This document shows, piece after piece, positions 34,619-42,439 of a DNA stretch of 64,000 nt. Each line of letters begins with the position of its first letter. The first letter of the stretch is position 1. Source of the DNA: Collinsella sp. GTDB taxonomy: Bacteria > Actinomycetota > Coriobacteriia > Coriobacteriales > Coriobacteriaceae. A model generated the notes under the pieces. The model was not told the DNA's origin. It saw only the letters and a program-made list of their open reading frames with translations, and searched no databases. The stretch is taken from contig JAHAGQ010000008.1 of assembly GCA_018373675.1 (NCBI GenBank), positions 15,475 to 79,474 on the forward strand. Direction: 5' to 3'. A program made the translations under genes and the position numbers.

Positions 34619-35329
34619 TTAGTTGTTGGACTCGATGGTTGCGGCGGTGTCGGCCGCGTCCTCGAGCTGCAGGTTCAATAGCTTCAAGCCGTATTCCGGC
34701 ACGTTGATATCGATGGGTTGGCCATATAGGTCGCCGGGACGCACAAAGGCGATAACCGTCATAATGCGCGCCATGGCCTCGGGCGATTCGGTGAGCCCAC
34801 GCTCAAACCAGCGCTGAATCAGGCCGACCTCGGCACTCACGACGTAGGTAACGTAGTAGTCGAAGAACGTGCCCAGCGCCAAGCCCAAAATGCCCGTCTG
34901 TGCACGCGGCACCACGGCCTCGCGTGCGGTATCGATGATCTTTTTAATAAAGGCGGGGTCGCCGCCCGGGCCCAGCAGGGCCCCGATAAGGTCGCGATTG
35001 GCCGCAAGATAGCGCAGCAGCTCAACCGAACCGGGTGCCGGCTCAAGATCATCGATGTTGTGATAGAGGTCGGGCAGCTGAGCTGCGGTGATGAGCTCAA
35101 TGCGCTCACGGATCTCGGCCAGCAAGCCGTCCTCGATTTGATTGATAAAGTCGGGAATATCGCGGTAGTGCGAATAGAACGTGCGGCGCGTAAGGCCAGC
35201 GCGCTCGGTGAGCGACGCGACATTAATGCGCGAAAGGTCGCCGCTTTCGGCAAGCTCGCTGGCAAGTGCCTGGCGAAGGGCACGCTGCGAGCGAAGGGAC
35301 CGGCGATCGCATTTCTCGAGCTGGGACAA
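34619..35329 (-). CDS. TetR/AcrR family transcriptional regulator
   Basis: A 236-residue protein with an N-terminal helix-turn-helix (RSLRSQRALRQALASELAES, then INVASLTERAGLTRRTFYSHYRDIPDFINQI) and a longer C-terminal ligand and dimer domain. The start is a TTG at 35329 with an excellent AAGGAGGACGC site. It is the first gene of the operon with the giant activase protein, and two inverted repeats in its leader are candidate binding sites. It probably controls its own operon. Confidence 0.9.
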   Translation of the reverse strand: MSQLEKCDRRSLRSQRALRQALASELAESGDLSRINVASLTERAGLTRRTFYSHYRDIPDFINQIEDGLLAEIRERIELITAAQLPDLYHNIDDLEPAPGSVELLRYLAANRDLIGALLGPGGDPAFIKKIIDTAREAVVPRAQTGILGLALGTFFDYYVTYVVSAEVGLIQRWFERGLTESPEAMARIMTVIAFVRPGDLYGQPIDINVPEYGLKLLNLQLEDAADTAATIESNN

Positions 35330-35351
35330 GCGTCCTCCTTGTTACTCAGCC

Positions 35352-35395
35352 TGTGCGCTATTGCACAGTGCGAGTATTATTGCACACCGTGTGCA
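35352..35395 (-). promoter_or_regulatory. paired inverted-repeat operators upstream of tetR
   Basis: TGCACACCGTGTGCA (35381-35395) is a perfect 7-1-7 palindrome. TGTGC-6-GCACA (35352-35367) is a second inverted repeat sharing the TGCACA half-site. Between them, on the minus strand, lies TAATACT, a possible -10. This is the usual layout of a self-regulated tetR promoter. Confidence 0.6.
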
Positions 35396-35421
35396 TCAAC
35401 ACGTAAAGGCAATATTTTGGA

Positions 35422-35450
35422 TGTGACGAAGGGGCTGTCCCTTTGTCACA
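35422..35450. repeat. TGTGAC hairpin with GGGACAG loop
   Basis: TGTGACGAAGGGGCTGTCCC then TTTGTCACA: the outer TGTGAC/GTCACA arms continue inward into an AAAGGG/CCCTT-like pairing. It abuts the stop codon of the HAD phosphatase gene (35451). Its complement carries GGGACAGCCCC, the same kind of loop as the repeats at 22416 and 22496. Confidence 0.75.
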
Positions 35451-36314
35451 TTATTCGATGACGGTGCGGGAGTTTTGCTTGCGCATGGTGACGAGCATGT
35501 GTTTGGGGACGGCGTGGACCATGCAGCTGCCGATGGTCGCGCTCGCGGCGGCCTTGGCTACATCGCTAGCGTTTTTGGTCGCGTAGCTGTGACGGAAACG
35601 CTTGAGCATGGCGATATCGTTGCCGCCGTCGCCGTAGACCGCGACCTCGTCCTCGGCAATACCGTAGTAGCCCGCCAGCCACGCCACGCTCTCGCCCTTG
35701 TTGCACGCCACGTCCGTGATCTCGAACATCACCGGATCGAACGGCGCGTTGACCACGCGGTCCGATCGCTCAGCCAAATATGCCTTAAGGTCGCGCTCCA
35801 GCTCGGGCGAGGTCACGCGGCAGTTGATTTTGCACACGTCATGACGCAGGATGTCACCGATCGACTGGTCGAAATACTGTTCCTCGTGATACCCGCCACG
35901 TGCACGCATGCCGCGCATCACGATGCGCTTGATAGGACTGTCCTTTTTAAAGCCCGCCTGGTGCATCTCGAACGAACCGCTCGAGAACATGCCGTCGGGC
36001 GTGGAGCAGTCGAAGCAAATGTCCGGGAACGCCTTGAGCAGCTCCTCGGTAACCTGCGGGTCGATGGTCCAGGTCTTGAGCACCTCACCATGGCTGTCGC
36101 GCACGATGGATCCGTTGGAGCAGCAGGCGTCGAGTGCCAGACCTGTGAAGCCATGCTCGCCGATCGGCAGCGTCGAGCGTCCGGTCGCGGGAACCACATG
36201 CAGCCCGGCTTCGGTCAGCTCGCGAATGGCGCGGCGGATGGTTCCGTCGGCCTCGTGTAGGGCATTCAGCAGCGTTCCGTCTAAGTCACTCGCAAACATC
36301 TTGATCATGGGCAT
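35451..36314 (-). CDS. Cof-type HAD-IIB family phosphatase
   Basis: A 287-residue HAD hydrolase. It has motif I in FASDLDGTLLNA, the T in motif II (VVPATGRSTLPI), and motifs III/IV near the end: K in NKGESVAWLAGYYGI and VAVYGDGGNDIAMLKRF. The IIB-type cap lies between. Such enzymes remove phosphate from sugar phosphates or cofactors in the cytoplasm; the substrate is not clear. Two ATGs (36314, 36308) are possible starts after AAGGAG. Confidence 0.92.
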   Translation of the reverse strand: MPMIKMFASDLDGTLLNALHEADGTIRRAIRELTEAGLHVVPATGRSTLPIGEHGFTGLALDACCSNGSIVRDSHGEVLKTWTIDPQVTEELLKAFPDICFDCSTPDGMFSSGSFEMHQAGFKKDSPIKRIVMRGMRARGGYHEEQYFDQSIGDILRHDVCKINCRVTSPELERDLKAYLAERSDRVVNAPFDPVMFEITDVACNKGESVAWLAGYYGIAEDEVAVYGDGGNDIAMLKRFRHSYATKNASDVAKAAASATIGSCMVHAVPKHMLVTMRKQNSRTVIE

Positions 36315-36345
36315 GCCTCTCCTTCGTCTGCACGATATTGTAGAC

Positions 36346-36385
36346 GAGAACGGGCGCGCCCCAAGAGAGGCACGCCCGTCAGGCG
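36346..36385 (-). terminator. terminator left from the decayed PII gene
   Basis: ACGGGCGCGCC pairs with GGCACGCCCGT (one mismatch) around CCAAGAGA. It follows the stop of the PII remnant by about 10 bases in the leftward direction, so it is probably the terminator of the former gene. Confidence 0.65.
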
Positions 36386-36395
36386 AAAGATTGTC

Positions 36396-36500
36396 CTACA
36401 CCGCGGCGGGACCGTGTTCGCCGGTACGGATGCGGATGACTTCCTCGACCGGCTCGACCCAAATCTTGCCGTCTCCAACGGTGCCGCAATCTTGGAAACG
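36396..36500 (-). pseudogene. C-terminal remnant of a nitrogen-regulatory PII protein (GlnB/GlnK)
   Basis: Leftward the frame reads GTVGDGKIWVEPVEEVIRIR then TGEHGPAAV and stop at 36396. This matches the end of PII proteins (GDGKIFV..VIRIRTGE...AI). Upstream, the frame reads LPRRFQDC, which does not match the PII body, and no start or remaining PII core was found. So about 30 residues survive of some 112. PII proteins signal nitrogen and energy state, usually beside amtB, which is absent here. Confidence 0.8.
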
Positions 36501-36568
36501 GCGCGGCAACGGACGCGAAACGAACGGGAAATACGCGAGCAAGGAAGCCGTGAGCGCGCCCGTCCCGG

Positions 36569-37588
36569 CTAGCGGCGGAACAGCTCGCGGGCTCGGTCGC
36601 GGAGGTCGGTAGCTCGGATGACGCCCTCGTAGCGGTTGATGCGCAAGCGCGGGAAGGCATTGAAGAAGCGCAGGTCGCGTCGGCTGAGCGACACGCTTGG
36701 CACCGGACGGCTCATGCGCTTGCCGGCAAGGCGACGACTGAGCGACGGACGCGGCATGTTCGGCGCGGCATCGGCCACGCGGCGGGCGGCAAGCGCCAGG
36801 CCGCGAGCACCATCCGCGATAAACGTCGGCATCGAAGCCTTCTCGCGCAGGGCATCGAGCGCGGCGTCACCCAGCTCGGCCAGCCACGCGTTAACGGCAC
36901 GGCTACGGATGTGCGTCTGTGCCACCGAGTCAATCGTAGAATCGGGAATGCGCTCGAGCATTGAGTCGGACGCGTCGGCAAGCGACTCGTTGATGCGGTC
37001 GGCAAGGTCGGCCCGGACGCGCTCCAGCTGATCAGACAGACGCCGCCAGCTCGCCAATGAGCACAACGCGTCGACCATCATCGCGACCGCGACGATAAAG
37101 GCGGACAACCGCACAATCAGCACCGGCAGATGGCCAAGCAGCCCCAGCAATGCCGGCTCCACTAAACGGCAAATGCACAACGCACCCAGGCCAAACGCGC
37201 AGGCCCAGTACAGACAGATACGTCCGTGCAGGTTAAACGGCAGATGCGAATAGTCCCAAAAGCGAGCGCCCGTTGTTTTTTCCAACAGCACGCCTACGCT
37301 GTACTCAATCACGCTGCATACGAGCGCTGCAGCGACAAACTGGCTCGGGGCATCCGGAATCCCGCGCAACAGCAGCCAGCAGGCAATGCCGCCCGCGCCA
37401 TAGATAGGGCAACACGGTCCCAGCAAAAAGCCGCTGTTGGCAAAGCGTCCGTGGTTGAGCATGGCGCAGACTGTCGATTCCCATGCCCAGCCGCAAAAAC
37501 CGTAGAAGGCAAACGAGAGCACCAGTGCCGAAAGCGGGCAGGCGGCAAGCGTCGCGCCGTCAAAGGACATGTCGATTGCGGTCCCCAC
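36569..37588 (-). CDS. CmpB-type putative ABC transporter membrane protein
   Basis: A 339-residue protein whose N-terminal half (about 15-180) is the CmpB 'type IV ABC' membrane region: LSFAFYGFCGWAWESTVCAMLNHGRFANSGFLLGPCCPIYGAGG, and EYSVGVLLEKTTGARFWDYSHLPFNLHGRICLYW. The C-terminal half is soluble and helical with many charged residues and ends in LRINRYEGVIRATDLRDRARELFRR. The start is a GTG at 37588 after AGAGGG. It follows the HD gene by 3 bases, so the two are co-translated. Function unknown. Confidence 0.82.
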   Translation of the reverse strand: MGTAIDMSFDGATLAACPLSALVLSFAFYGFCGWAWESTVCAMLNHGRFANSGFLLGPCCPIYGAGGIACWLLLRGIPDAPSQFVAAALVCSVIEYSVGVLLEKTTGARFWDYSHLPFNLHGRICLYWACAFGLGALCICRLVEPALLGLLGHLPVLIVRLSAFIVAVAMMVDALCSLASWRRLSDQLERVRADLADRINESLADASDSMLERIPDSTIDSVAQTHIRSRAVNAWLAELGDAALDALREKASMPTFIADGARGLALAARRVADAAPNMPRPSLSRRLAGKRMSRPVPSVSLSRRDLRFFNAFPRLRINRYEGVIRATDLRDRARELFRR

Positions 37589-37591
37589 CGT

Positions 37592-38128
37592 CTACCCTCT
37601 CCTCTTTTCACTCGATGCTTTACTCACGCTATCGTCCGTCTCGTCCTTGCACGGCAGGCGGCCGGCGACCGTCTCACGCAGAGCACACCATTTATCCGCC
37701 AGACAAACAATCCACGCCTCGCGACACGTCGGCGGCACCGGCACCAGCGGAAACATATGCCGCACGATAATATTCCGCTCTCGCGGCGTCAGCTCAAAAT
37801 CTTCCTCGGCACGCGCCAGGGCAAAAAACGGATGTCGAAATCCGTGCAGTCGATGGCTCGGGTCGGGGTCGTGCCAATCATAGAGAAAGTAGTCGTGCAG
37901 CAAGGCCCCGCGCAGCAGCGAGGCACGGTCGATCGAAATGCCAGCACGGCCCAAGTGCTCGGCAAAGGACAGACTTGCCCGTGCCACCGAGGTCACATGT
38001 GCATAGACCGTCACGTCGCCATGCTGGATAAACTCGCGCGTCAGGTCCAAGCGGCCCGCCTGGGCGAGCTGGCGGGCGGCATCGTCGACCTCGTGCGCGA
38101 TTTTCTCGGCACGAACGGCATCGGACAT
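37592..38128 (-). CDS. HD domain-containing phosphohydrolase
   Basis: A 178-residue single-domain HD protein. It has HVTSVARASLSFAEHL (first His), LLRGALLHDYFLYDWH (the HD pair), HRLHGFRHPFFALARAEEDF and ERNIIVRHMFPLVP, the order usual in small HD hydrolases related to uncharacterised YedJ/DUF types. The start ATG at 38128 follows AAGGAGG. Its substrate is probably a phosphate ester or nucleotide. It is the first gene of a pair with the CmpB-type membrane protein. Confidence 0.88.
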   Translation of the reverse strand: MSDAVRAEKIAHEVDDAARQLAQAGRLDLTREFIQHGDVTVYAHVTSVARASLSFAEHLGRAGISIDRASLLRGALLHDYFLYDWHDPDPSHRLHGFRHPFFALARAEEDFELTPRERNIIVRHMFPLVPVPPTCREAWIVCLADKWCALRETVAGRLPCKDETDDSVSKASSEKRRG

Positions 38129-38355
38129 GCTGCCTCCTTCCAGCGGCTCACGGCGGCAAGCCACGGCCTGCACGTATTGAAAAAATCATCATCGAATCTA
38201 TCAGTATGGCATCGGACAAAACGTTTTGCCCCACCAGTTGTCGAATTACCGCGCCGCCGTCACATATCAAACGCCAAAATGTGCGAGACTGTCTTGTGCA
38301 ATTGTGTCGGCCGAGGGAGCGCCGGCGCTCGATTCGCATGGAGTAACCCACAACG

Positions 38356-40137
38356 ATGCTGCTTACGCAAACGACAACGCCCGAGGACGTCAAGGCTCTC
38401 GACCGCGCCGAGCTTCCGCTGCTCTGCGGCGAGATTCGCCACGCCATCCTCGAAAGCTCCGCCGCTGTCGGCGGACACGTTGCCCCCAACCTGGGCGTCG
38501 TTGAGCTTACGGTTGCGCTTCATCGCGTGTTTAACTCCCCTATCGACAAGATTGTCTTTGACGTTTCGCACCAGACCTACGCCCACAAGGCGCTGACCGG
38601 GCGCGCGTATACCTATATCGATCCGGAACGTTTTGGCGAGGCTTCTGGCTTTGCCAATCCCGACGAGTCCGAGCACGACCTGTTCGCCATGGGCCACACC
38701 TCCACATCGGTGAGCCTGGGCTGCGGCTTGGCACACGCCCGCGATCTGGCGGGCGACAGCTACAACGTCATCACCATCATTGGCGACGGCTCGCTTTCGG
38801 GCGGCTTGGCGTTTGAGGGCTTCAACAATGCCGCCGAACTCGACAGCAACCTGATCATCATCGTCAACGATAACGACCAGTCCATCGCCGAGAACCACGG
38901 TGGCCTCTATCGCAATCTGGCCGAGCTGCGCACCAGCAACGGCACCTGTGAGCGCAACGTTTTCCGCGCGATGGGACTCGACTACCGTTATTTGGACGCC
39001 GGCAACGACGTGTTGGCCCTGGTCGACGCGCTGCAGGAACTGCGCAATATCGATCATCCCATCGTGCTGCACGTCTCCACCGCCAAGGGCAAGGGCTTTG
39101 AGCCGGCCCAGAGCGACCCCGAACGCTGGCACCACGTGGGTCCGTTTGACATGGCGACTGGGCGCAAGCTTTGCCCGGGCCATCCGAGCGAGCCCGCGCC
39201 GCGCACCTATGCTGACATTACGGGCGAGGCGCTCAGCGCCGCCATCGAGCGCGATCCACAGGTCGTTGGCATCACGGCCGCCACGCCCTACATTATGGGC
39301 TTTACACCCGAGCTTCGCGCTGCCGCCGGCAAACAGTTCGTCGATGTGGGCATTGCCGAGGAGCACGCCGTGACCTTTGCCACCGCGCTTGCGCGCTCGG
39401 GCGCCAAGCCAGTCTTTGGTGTGTACGGTACGTTTTTGCAGCGCGCCTACGACGAGCTGTGGCACGACCTGTGCCTCAACGACGCCCCCGCAACCATTTT
39501 GGTGTTTGGCGCGTCAATCTTTGGCACCACGTCCGAGACGCATCTTTCGTTCTTTGATATTTCCATGCTGGGCGGTCTTCCCAACATGCACTACTTGGCG
39601 CCGGCCTGCATGGAGGAATATCTGTCCATGCTGAGCTGGTCGCTCGACCACCGCGAGCATCCCGTGGCAATCCGCGTACCGGGCATCGGCCTGGTAAGCC
39701 GCCCCGACCTTGCGCCCGCCGAAGACACCGACTACAGCGCCGTTCGCTACAACGTGGTGCGTCAGGGCCGCGACGTTGCCGTGCTCGCGCTTGGCGATTT
39801 CTTTGAGCTGGGTGAGCGCGTGGCAAACCGTCTGACTGCCGAGTACGGCATCGAGGCCACGCTCGTCAACCCGCGCTTTGCAACCGAGCTCGACCGCGAG
39901 TTCCTCGACAGTCTTGCCGCCGAGCATCGCGTTGTCGTCACCCTCGAGGACGGCATCTTGGACGGCGGCTGGGGCGAGCGCGTGGCATGCTATCTGGCAT
40001 GCACGCCGTTGCGCACGCGCACCTTCGGCATCGCCAAGGGCTTCCCCGACCGCTACGACCCCAACGAGCTGCTCGCTCAGAACGGCATGACGGTCGAGAA
40101 CATGGCCGCCGAAGCCGTAAGGCTACTCAACGAGTAA
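38356..40137 (+). CDS. dxs: 1-deoxy-D-xylulose-5-phosphate synthase (short form)
   Basis: A transketolase-type enzyme using thiamine diphosphate; DXS joins pyruvate and glyceraldehyde 3-phosphate at the start of the MEP isoprenoid route. It shows GGHVAPNLGVVELTVALH, the cofactor motif GDGSLSGG..NDNDQSI, the catalytic Glu in IAEEHAVTFA, and LEDGILDGGWGERV near the end. At 593 residues it is shorter than usual (about 620-640): the stretch after RNLAELRTS that normally has about 40 more residues is reduced. It may be a paralog with a shifted role. An ATG at 38356 has a distant GGAG. Confidence 0.8.
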   Translation: MLLTQTTTPEDVKALDRAELPLLCGEIRHAILESSAAVGGHVAPNLGVVELTVALHRVFNSPIDKIVFDVSHQTYAHKALTGRAYTYIDPERFGEASGFANPDESEHDLFAMGHTSTSVSLGCGLAHARDLAGDSYNVITIIGDGSLSGGLAFEGFNNAAELDSNLIIIVNDNDQSIAENHGGLYRNLAELRTSNGTCERNVFRAMGLDYRYLDAGNDVLALVDALQELRNIDHPIVLHVSTAKGKGFEPAQSDPERWHHVGPFDMATGRKLCPGHPSEPAPRTYADITGEALSAAIERDPQVVGITAATPYIMGFTPELRAAAGKQFVDVGIAEEHAVTFATALARSGAKPVFGVYGTFLQRAYDELWHDLCLNDAPATILVFGASIFGTTSETHLSFFDISMLGGLPNMHYLAPACMEEYLSMLSWSLDHREHPVAIRVPGIGLVSRPDLAPAEDTDYSAVRYNVVRQGRDVAVLALGDFFELGERVANRLTAEYGIEATLVNPRFATELDREFLDSLAAEHRVVVTLEDGILDGGWGERVACYLACTPLRTRTFGIAKGFPDRYDPNELLAQNGMTVENMAAEAVRLLNE

Positions 40138-40139
40138 AA

Positions 40140-40177
40140 AACCTCCGCAAGGAAAGCATCCCTGCGGAGGTTTTTGT
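40140..40177 (+). terminator. terminator of dxs
   Basis: CCTCCGCA and TGCGGAGG pair around AGGAAAGCATCCC, followed by TTTTTGTTTT. It begins right after the dxs stop codon. Confidence 0.93.
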
Positions 40178-40193
40178 TTTCGCGACGCGATTA

Positions 40194-40411
40194 TCTCAAT
40201 CTGTAACATCCAAGGCCCGAATTCCCGTCTAACTGTTACAGATCTAGACAAGACGTCTTAGTCCCTGACCTTTGTCTCAATCTGTAACAGATAGAGACCT
40301 TTTAGCCATCCAGATGTTACAGATCGAGACATTCGAATTCCCCTGAAGTGAAAATCTCGATCTGTAACAGGTAGAACCCATTTCCTCGTCTAACTGTTAC
40401 AGATTGAGACA
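40194..40411. repeat. three-unit palindromic array (TCTCAATCTGTAACAG motif)
   Basis: Six copies of a 15-17 base motif alternate in direction. Forward copies TCTCAATCTGTAACA start at 40194, 40275 and 40355. Reverse copies TGTTACAGATYKAGACA start at 40234, 40315 and 40395. Both series have the same spacing (81, then 80 bases), so this is a tandem array of three 80-bp hairpin units whose spacer sequences differ. It lies between the dxs terminator and the ABC importer promoter. Confidence 0.88.
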
Positions 40412-40487
40412 AAGCAGCAAGGCATGCCGCCGCACCGACCATGCCGTCTGCAAAGCGCTATCTCAGCTGCAATAAGCGACGTTTGCC

Positions 40488-40530
40488 CAGATAAAACCTG
40501 CCAAAATAAACCTGTCCCTTTTTGGTAGGT
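40488..40530 (+). repeat. TGCCAAAA hairpin repeat, copy 3
   Basis: CAGATAAAACCTGCCAAAAT, then AAACCTGTCCC and TTTTTGGTAGGT. It has the full-length form: ACCTGCCAAAA pairs with TTTTTGGTAGGT (G-T pair allowed) around a loop with CCTGTCCC. It lies 43 bases upstream of the -35 box of the ABC importer. Confidence 0.85.
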
Positions 40531-40572
40531 AGAATTACCCATAAGTTAAGTATGTTTCTGAGTTATTTCGTG

Positions 40573-40602
40573 TTGACCCATTTGAGCGCGATAGGGTATA
40601 AC
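40573..40602 (+). promoter_or_regulatory. promoter of the amino-acid ABC importer operon
   Basis: TTGACC (40573) and TATAAC (40597) are spaced 18 bases apart. They lie 44 bases before the start codon, with GAGAAAGGTG as ribosome site. This is a good housekeeping sigma promoter. Confidence 0.75.
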
Positions 40603-40645
40603 TCTACTCAACCGCTAGGGATTTTATTGAGAAAGGTGTTCTACC

Positions 40646-41641
40646 ATGAGCAAGAACCTCTCCCAGCAGGTCGTTCTCGACCGCCGCGGCTTCGTTGCCG
40701 CCACCTTCGCAACCGTCGCCGGCCTTGGTCTTGCCGGCTGCTCCGACACCAGCACCGAGGCCGACAAGGGTTCCGCCGCCGGCTCTTCCAAGAGCTCCAA
40801 TGATACCGAGGCTTCCACCACGCTCGACGCTAAGGCATTCGACAAGCTCGTCGACAACGGCCCCAAGGCCTATGACGACGCCATCGCCGCCAGCACCTGG
40901 GCCACGGCCGTTAAGGACGCCGGCGTCTTTAAGATCGGTGGCGTTCAGACCTCCACGCTCTTCTCCCTCCTCAACGAGAAAGACGGTCAGACCCGCGGCT
41001 TCGACGCCGGTATCGCACAGCTCCTGTCCAACTACATTCTGGGCGAGAACAAGGTCGAGATCACCCAGGTGACCTCGGACACGCGCGAGTCCGTCCTGCA
41101 GAACGGCCAGGTCGACGCCGTCTTTGCCACCTACACCATCACTGACGAGCGCAAGAAGCTCGTCTCCTTTGCCGGTCCCTACTACTACACCCAGCAGGCC
41201 ATCCTGGTGCTCGCCGATAACGACGACATCAAGAGCGTCGACGACCTTGCCGACAAGAACGTCGCCGTCCAGTCCGGCTCCAACGGTCCCGCCATCCTGG
41301 AGGAGTTCGCCCCCAAGGCCAGCCAGCAGGAGTTCAAGACCGACGAGGAAGCCCGCCAGGCACTCCAGCAGGGCCGCGTTGACGCCTACGTCATCGATAA
41401 CAACATGCAGCAGAGCGCCCTGGTCCGCGAGCCCGGTAAATACAAGATCGCCGGCAAGCCCTTCGGCAGCAAGGAGCCCTATGGCATCGGTCTACCGCTC
41501 GATTCCGACGGCGTCGCCTTTGTCAACGACTTCCTTAAGAAGATCGAGGACGACGGCACCTGGACTGAGCTGTGGCAGATCTGCATCGGCGACCGTACGG
41601 GCGACACCAATGTTCCCGAGCTGCCCGAGATCGGCGCCTAG
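40646..41641 (+). CDS. amino-acid ABC transporter substrate-binding lipoprotein
   Basis: A 331-residue extracellular binding protein. The signal region reads VVLDRRGFVAATFATVAGLGLAGC: a lipobox LAGC with a twin-arginine-like RRGF start, so it may be exported folded by Tat and then lipidated by Lgt. A Ser/Lys/Asp-rich linker follows. The binding domain (about 80-320) shows FKIGGVQTSTLFSLLNEKDGQTRGFDAGIAQLL and VFATYTITDERKKLVSFAGPYYYTQQAILV, typical of polar amino-acid (GlnH/glutamate) binding proteins. It is the first gene of the importer operon. Confidence 0.92.
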   Translation: MSKNLSQQVVLDRRGFVAATFATVAGLGLAGCSDTSTEADKGSAAGSSKSSNDTEASTTLDAKAFDKLVDNGPKAYDDAIAASTWATAVKDAGVFKIGGVQTSTLFSLLNEKDGQTRGFDAGIAQLLSNYILGENKVEITQVTSDTRESVLQNGQVDAVFATYTITDERKKLVSFAGPYYYTQQAILVLADNDDIKSVDDLADKNVAVQSGSNGPAILEEFAPKASQQEFKTDEEARQALQQGRVDAYVIDNNMQQSALVREPGKYKIAGKPFGSKEPYGIGLPLDSDGVAFVNDFLKKIEDDGTWTELWQICIGDRTGDTNVPELPEIGA

Positions 41642-41779
41642 GCAGCGAGCCTGGTAACAGCCGCAACGAAACCATACGGAAACGCATGATGCGCTTTATT
41701 GCGGTAAACTGTTTCCTCACTGAGTTGTCGGGGCTTCCGTACACACGGGAGCCCCTTTCCTTACCGGCAGGAGGTCCGC

Positions 41780-42439
41780 ATGAGTCTCTCCGAGCTCTGG
41801 TCGCTCTATGGCCAGAACTATATCGACGCCCTGCTAGCAACCTGGGGCATGACACTTGAGTCGTTTGCCATCGCCATGGTGCTGGCCGTTGCCGTCACCG
41901 TGATGCGCGTGTCGCCGCTCAAGCCGCTGCGCGTCTTTGGCGACCTGTATGTCCAGGTCTTCCGTAACATCCCCGGCATTGCGCTGCTCATCATCGTCGT
42001 CTATGCGCTGCCGCCGCTCAAGGTCGTCCTGCCCTACCGCACCTGCGTTATCGTCGCCACGGTCCTTTTGGGCTCGGCCTTTGGCTCCGAGAACTTTATG
42101 AGCGGCATCAATACCGTCGGCGTCGGTCAGGTGGAAGCCGCACGTTCGCTCGGCATGAGCTTCAGCCGCATCCTCGCCAAGATCGTGATTCCGCAGGCAC
42201 TGCGCTCGAGTGTGCTGCCCATGACTAACCTCTTTATCGCCGTCATGCTCACTACCGCCTTGGGCAGCCAGGTGCCGCTTAAGCCGCAAGAGCTCACCGG
42301 CGTGGTGAGCTATATCAACACGCGCTCGCTCGGCGGCGTCGCCGCGTTCTTTATCTCGGCGCTCGGCTACCTGGGCACAGCCTTCGTGGTGAGCCACATT
42401 GGCAACTATATCGATAAGAAGGTGAGGATCCTCCGATGA
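41780..42439 (+). CDS. amino-acid ABC transporter permease 1
   Basis: A 219-residue permease of the polar amino-acid family. It has five hydrophobic segments and the ATPase-contact loop VGQVEAARSLGMSFSRILAKIVIPQALRSSVLP (EAA motif). AGGAGG precedes the ATG. Its stop overlaps the next permease start by ATGA. The 138-base gap after the binding-protein gene has no strong terminator, although a modest GGGGCTTCC/GGGAGCCCC stem at about 41730-41755 may reduce read-through and favour the binding protein. Confidence 0.93.
   Translation: MSLSELWSLYGQNYIDALLATWGMTLESFAIAMVLAVAVTVMRVSPLKPLRVFGDLYVQVFRNIPGIALLIIVVYALPPLKVVLPYRTCVIVATVLLGSAFGSENFMSGINTVGVGQVEAARSLGMSFSRILAKIVIPQALRSSVLPMTNLFIAVMLTTALGSQVPLKPQELTGVVSYINTRSLGGVAAFFISALGYLGTAFVVSHIGNYIDKKVRILR

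Noticed and set aside
29910..34622. A 1570-codon open frame on the plus strand across the activase gene
   Set aside because: Antisense shadow. The minus-strand frame has clear ATPase and cysteine motifs and a proper operon context.
36379..36660. A 93-codon Arg/Ser-rich frame on the minus strand
   Set aside because: It is out of frame with the PII remnant and has no ribosome site.
38356..40137. Transketolase
   Set aside because: Motifs GGHVAPNLGVVE and DGSLSGG..NDNDQSI and the domain order fit DXS rather than transketolase.
40194..40411. CRISPR array
   Set aside because: The repeats alternate in direction, are 15-17 bases with spacers of unequal size, and no cas gene is present.
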